A stretch of DNA of 27,184 nt. Origin: an uncultured Lachnospiraceae bacterium (GTDB taxonomy: Bacteria > Bacillota > Clostridia > Lachnospirales > Lachnospiraceae). This document shows, in pieces, positions 23,943 through 27,184 of the stretch. Every line of letters starts with the position of its first letter. Positions within the stretch are counted from its first letter, which is position 1. The stretch is from assembly GCA_934320845.1 (NCBI GenBank), contig CAKRFU010000030.1:1-27184 (forward strand). Direction: 5' to 3'. The notes under the pieces were generated by a model. The model saw only the letters and a program-made list of their open reading frames with translations, made no database searches and was not told the origin of the DNA. The position numbers and the translations under genes are program-made.

Positions 23943-25640
23943 TTATCCAATCAATACTTTCTTTCCCATAAATGCAAAACCATAATGATGAATGTTTTCT
24001 CTTTTCACGCCTCTTTTTACAAGCTCTGCATCATATCCTTTATCTTCTATCTGCTTTAGCGCTGCTTCTACCGTCTCCTCAAGTGTTTTTTCTTTTTTAG
24101 GATTTATTACCTTAAACTCGATTACGATACCAGGCTGCTTTTCATTTGATTTATCTATCGGTTCCAACATTATATCATACCGTCCATAACCACTTTCCCT
24201 GTTTGATGTTATAATGTAGTTTTCTGTCTGATCCACCATAAGACCAAGAACTAAACCATGAAAAAATCTCTCCGGTTCTTCGTCAGACGGACTATTTCCG
24301 CTGTCAAAATAGCTTATTGTCTTCAATGTCACTTTGTTCATGTATGCATTCATGCTTTCAACATCACCATTTATAAGAGCTTTTATAAATTCATTTGTTT
24401 CCCGCTTTGCCGGTGTAAACCATCTGAGTATCATTTTTCTAAACATGAATAATATCTCACGGTTTGTAATGGCAAGCTCGTATTCATTGTCACTTTCTCT
24501 TATCAGATTCAGTTCCTCTGATGATATTACTTTCAGATAACCGCTTGCAAGCATAAGACTCCACACTGCATCCTCCGAATAATCAAGTTCTGAAAATACT
24601 ATCTGCTCATCTATTATAACATTTATTTTCTCTCCTCTGATAAGCGTCTCCAGCATGGTTTTTATATACGGACTTCCCTTTTGGATAAGATTATTTATAA
24701 GTCCATTTGAACTTGAATCTGCCCAATATGTCGTAAATTTCTTATATTTAAGATAGTTTATTATTGACCATGGATTATATATGTCCCTGCTGTCACCAAA
24801 TGTAAATCCGTCATACCATGATTTAACATCCTGCTTTTTATCAGAAAGACCCTGTTCATCAAGTGCATTAAACACTTCTTCTTCCGTAAAACCAAATGCT
24901 GTCTCATATTGATTTGATGTTGTTGTGACTACTACAAGGTTATTAAGATCACTAAAAATGCTTTCCTTGGAGACACGGGTTATTCCTGTCATTATCGCTC
25001 TTTCAAGATATGGGTTTGTTTTAAATGTCGCATTGAACAAACTTCTTGTAAGGGCTACAAGTTCATCCCAATATCCGTTTACATATGCTTCCTGCATCGG
25101 GGTATCGTACTCATCAAGAAGAATGATGACTTTTTTGCCAAAATAACGGCTGAGATAATTTGACATTTCATTTAATTTATAAGATACATCTTCATCCATT
25201 GGTCTTTCTAAAAAAGATATATATCTTTTTTTTTCTGTATCACTTATGCATTCTGACTCAAGTAAAAATCTGTTACTTTCATATAATTCTACAATTTTAT
25301 CACCTATCTGTTTTTTTGACAATTCAAATGTATTTCCTTTAATTCCTGCAAAACTTAAAAATATCACCGGATATGTTCCCTGCAGTTTGCGGTATTTTTC
25401 TTCTTTCCATATTTCCAGTCCCTCAAACAAGTCTCCTCTGTCTTTATATTTGTTTGAGAAAAAACATTCAAGCATGTTCATGTTCAATGTCTTTCCAAAG
25501 CGGCGGGGGCGTGTTATAAGTGTTACTATATCTTCATTTTCCCACCATTCTTTTATAAAAAATGTTTTGTCTACATAAAAATTATCTCTTTCACGCATTG
25601 ATTCAAAACTCTGATTTCCTATGCTTATAACTTTTGCCAT
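23943..25640 (-). CDS. AAA-ATPase-like / PD-(D/E)XK nuclease superfamily protein
   Basis: 565 residues. The first half is the AAA-ATPase-like domain: a P-loop-like RPRRFGKTLNM near residues 45-55 in place of GxxxxGK, and a Walker B IILLDEYDTPMQEAY about residue 175. The C-terminal part is a PD-(D/E)XK domain with GRYDIMLEP and IVIEFKV, ending KQIEDKGYDAELV and HHYGFAFMGKKVLI. These proteins are common and multi-copy in gut anaerobes; their role is unknown, and mobile or defence links have been suggested. The ATG at 25640 has AGGAGG at seven bases; a GTG two codons earlier is less likely. Confidence 0.85.
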   Translation of the reverse strand: MAKVISIGNQSFESMRERDNFYVDKTFFIKEWWENEDIVTLITRPRRFGKTLNMNMLECFFSNKYKDRGDLFEGLEIWKEEKYRKLQGTYPVIFLSFAGIKGNTFELSKKQIGDKIVELYESNRFLLESECISDTEKKRYISFLERPMDEDVSYKLNEMSNYLSRYFGKKVIILLDEYDTPMQEAYVNGYWDELVALTRSLFNATFKTNPYLERAIMTGITRVSKESIFSDLNNLVVVTTTSNQYETAFGFTEEEVFNALDEQGLSDKKQDVKSWYDGFTFGDSRDIYNPWSIINYLKYKKFTTYWADSSSNGLINNLIQKGSPYIKTMLETLIRGEKINVIIDEQIVFSELDYSEDAVWSLMLASGYLKVISSEELNLIRESDNEYELAITNREILFMFRKMILRWFTPAKRETNEFIKALINGDVESMNAYMNKVTLKTISYFDSGNSPSDEEPERFFHGLVLGLMVDQTENYIITSNRESGYGRYDIMLEPIDKSNEKQPGIVIEFKVINPKKEKTLEETVEAALKQIEDKGYDAELVKRGVKRENIHHYGFAFMGKKVLIG

Positions 25641-25681
25641 ACACACACCTCCTGATTTTTACCTATATAAATTAAGCAGAT

Positions 25682-25783
25682 CTATTTTTCCCAACGAATC
25701 TTTAAATAAGATTCTATTGTATCAATAATCTGCTCTGCCTTTTGAATCTGTTCGCAAACCAGCATAAATGTCATTTCGTACAT
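25682..25783 (-). CDS. Possible small protein or gene remnant upstream of the AAA/PD-(D/E)XK gene
   Basis: 33 residues starting MYEMTFMLVCEQIQKAEQI, with Glu/Gln/Ile heptad-like spacing that suggests one helix. No ribosome site is evident. It lies between the SprA-like gene's terminator and the AAA/PD-(D/E)XK gene, in the same direction. It may be a decayed gene tail. Confidence 0.25.
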   Translation of the reverse strand: MYEMTFMLVCEQIQKAEQIIDTIESYLKIRWEK

Positions 25784-25857
25784 TATACATACCGTATAAC
25801 AAAATTACAATATTTACTCTGATACAATATAAACTCAAAAATCTCAGGCGTATATTC

Positions 25858-25905
25858 AAAAATAACTTAACATAAAAAGTGTTTTTCTCATTATGCTAAG
25901 TTACT
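25858..25905 (-). terminator. Terminator of the SprA-like gene
   Basis: Minus-strand GTAACTTAGCATAA / TTATGTTAAGTTAT (G-U pairs included) with a 15-base loop, then a T-run. Confidence 0.8.
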
Positions 25906-25930
25906 TTTATCTTTTGACTATTACATCATA

Positions 25931-26428
25931 TTAAATTTCCCTATCAACATTTGCTCCTCGAAGTTTTATGCCATCCGTTGTTTTTAAATCCTGCTGATAT
26001 GGATTTGATTCATTATAATACTTTATCTGTGTCCTTGTATCTCCGCCTGAAATATATGACCGTCCACATTCCGGACAAACTGACAGATGTATACTGACAG
26101 ATGCTGAGATTACCTTTCCATTGTTCTGAGCAGCATCATTATAAGCATTTTGTACATGTTCTCCCTCATGTGCCCTTACTGCTGCTCCGGCAGCCTGTGG
26201 CGATACATGAGCTGCACTCTTAAATGAAACATTTGCTTCATTTGATCCATCTTGGTACTTACGATTTTTACAAGTCTGGCACTCTTTCTTTCCATCTTCA
26301 TCCTCACCGACACGTTTAAAACCATTTTGATTTTCCGCATCTGTATCAGTTCCTAGCACACCACTATAACCGTTTGTATAAGAATTGTACGGATTTTGAG
26401 TAATGCCTGTTGTTATACCATTAACCAT
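25931..26428 (-). CDS. SprA-related putative zinc metalloprotease
   Basis: 165 residues. The core AGAAVRAHEGEHVQNAYNDA holds an HEXXH motif (HEGEH) for zinc and catalysis. Two cysteine pairs, CQTC (about residue 53) and CPEC (about 119), flank it, with RKYQDGSNEANVSF and GRSYISGGDTRTQI typical of the SprA-related family. The N-terminal 40 residues are low-complexity, rich in Asn, Gly, Tyr and Thr, with no signal peptide. The ATG at 26428 has AGGAGG eight bases before it; GTG at 26437 is weaker. Activity has not been shown for this group as far as I know. Confidence 0.75.
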   Translation of the reverse strand: MVNGITTGITQNPYNSYTNGYSGVLGTDTDAENQNGFKRVGEDEDGKKECQTCKNRKYQDGSNEANVSFKSAAHVSPQAAGAAVRAHEGEHVQNAYNDAAQNNGKVISASVSIHLSVCPECGRSYISGGDTRTQIKYYNESNPYQQDLKTTDGIKLRGANVDREI

Positions 26429-26512
26429 AGCTGTCACCTCCTTTAATTATTATAATTTGTAAATCATTTATTACTTTACCGCTGATATCAAATACTGAAA
26501 TGTTGTAAACAT

Positions 26513-27016
26513 TTACTTAAATACTTTCTTTATCTCGCTCTCATATTTCTCATCATGTATATCCTCTACGTTTTCGCCGCCTTCCATTTCATTCACATAT
26601 TTATATGGAACAGGCACTCTTACACCCTCTCCACGCAAAAACCATTCATACTCCAAATCAAGATGTCCGATATCTAAAGCCTGCCTGCCGCTTTTTGCCA
26701 AATCATATGCCATAACCGTTGCAACCGGTCCTAAAGCTATCATATATAAAGCTTCCTTATTTTCCTGCATAGCAGCTTCTAATATTTCATCATACTTTTC
26801 TATCGCATCTACCGCTGGTCCTAATATTCTCTTAACAGACTTAGCATTTGCAAGCAAATCATTACCTACACCAAATCTTGTATATATCCCTTCTATAAGT
26901 ATGACATCTCTATTTTCCCACAAAAGTTTGATTTTATCAAATCTTTTTTGCGGTTCGCTGGTAAACACATCTGCAAATGTTATATATGGAAATAGACATA
27001 ATTGAAAGCGGTACAC
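26513..27016 (-). pseudogene. GT-D fold glycosyltransferase, 5'-truncated
   Basis: 167 residues matching the C-terminal two thirds of the GT-D (DUF1792) domain of accessory surface glycosyltransferases: WENRDVILIEGIYTRFGVGN, DLLANAKSVKRILGP, LYMIALGPVATVMAYDLA, and DIGHLDLEYEWFLRGE. The usual N-terminal part with the FGDGE-type start is absent; the frame begins with unrelated VYRFQLCLF and stays open up to the stop codon of the preceding PD-(D/E)XK gene, 21 bases away. GTG at 27016 has a weak AAGG. Probably a remnant left by deletion. Confidence 0.7.
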
Positions 27017-27037
27017 CTGCTGCCTTACAGGAATCTT

Positions 27038-27184
27038 CTACGCTTTCCCACCATATCGTACTTCACAGTTTTTCCTGTAGAATGCTATTCCATATACCGC
27101 TATGTCGCTATATCCACTTTCTTTTAATTCATATGAATAATTCTTTTCCTCTATCTGCTTTAATGCTTTTTGGGCATCTTTTTC
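27038..27184 (-). CDS. C-terminal end of a second AAA/PD-(D/E)XK protein (5' end off the window)
   Basis: 48 residues to a TAG at 27038. [19 protein letters not shown] and [15 protein letters not shown] align with the tail of the full copy at 23943-25640 (ALKQIEDKGYDAEL, HHYGFAFMGKKVL). It is therefore a paralogue in the same orientation. Upstream extent unknown. Confidence 0.8.
   Translation of the reverse strand, partial: EKDAQKALKQIEEKNYSYELKESGYSDIAVYGIAFYRKNCEVRYGGKA

Noticed and set aside
1..27184. CRISPR arrays, insertion sequences, integrase genes, phage genes
   Set aside because: No spaced direct repeats, transposase or integrase motifs were seen in any frame.

Overview
The window looks like a chromosomal segment of a low-GC, anaerobic, spore-forming member of Clostridia, most likely family Lachnospiraceae. 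The evidence is the codon and base bias, the SCIFF peptide with its maturase, an alpha/beta small acid-soluble spore protein, SpoVAD and SpoVAE, the [FeFe]-hydrogenase maturase HydG with a TM1266-family protein, and a GH94 disaccharide phosphorylase. No phage, insertion sequence or CRISPR array was seen. The species cannot be fixed from the sequence alone.

Layout. 1-3190 (+): 3' part of an L-fucose/L-arabinose isomerase-family gene, a strong terminator, then a xylulokinase gene. 3260-5554 (-): nadB-nadC for quinolinate and NAD synthesis, with promoter and a palindrome at the nadB start. 5612-6628 (+): a soluble PocR-domain/methyl-accepting fusion protein. 6757-8726 (-): TM1266-family gene and hydG behind a promoter, a structured leader and an internal terminator. 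8723-9250 (-): GNAT acetyltransferase. 9514-9660 (-): tRNA-Pro(CGG). 9709-13013 (-): the complete preQ1 operon queD-queE-folE-queC-queF, led by a preQ1-I riboswitch and terminator. 13073-15654 (-): GH94 phosphorylase closest to N,N'-diacetylchitobiose phosphorylase. 15709-16351 (+): CarD-family regulator with a compact leader able to form an H-type pseudoknot. 16551-18671 (-): leuA under a leucine T-box. 18687-20394 (-): scfA (SCIFF) and scfB. 20677-21047 (+): SASP gene. 21084-22169 (-): CobD/HisC-like PLP enzyme. 22362-23791 (-): spoVAD-spoVAE. 23943-27184 (-): an accessory stretch with an AAA-ATPase-like/PD-(D/E)XK protein, a small HEXXH protein related to SprA, a 5'-truncated GT-D glycosyltransferase and the tail of a second AAA/PD-(D/E)XK gene.

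RNA-level control is the theme. Five units (que, leuA, TM1266-hydG, carD, scfA) have structured leaders; two belong to known classes (preQ1-I, T-box), while the carD and TM1266-hydG leaders fit no class I recognise and are the best candidates for something new. Protein calls rest on motifs read by eye and remembered family sequences; no database search was run.
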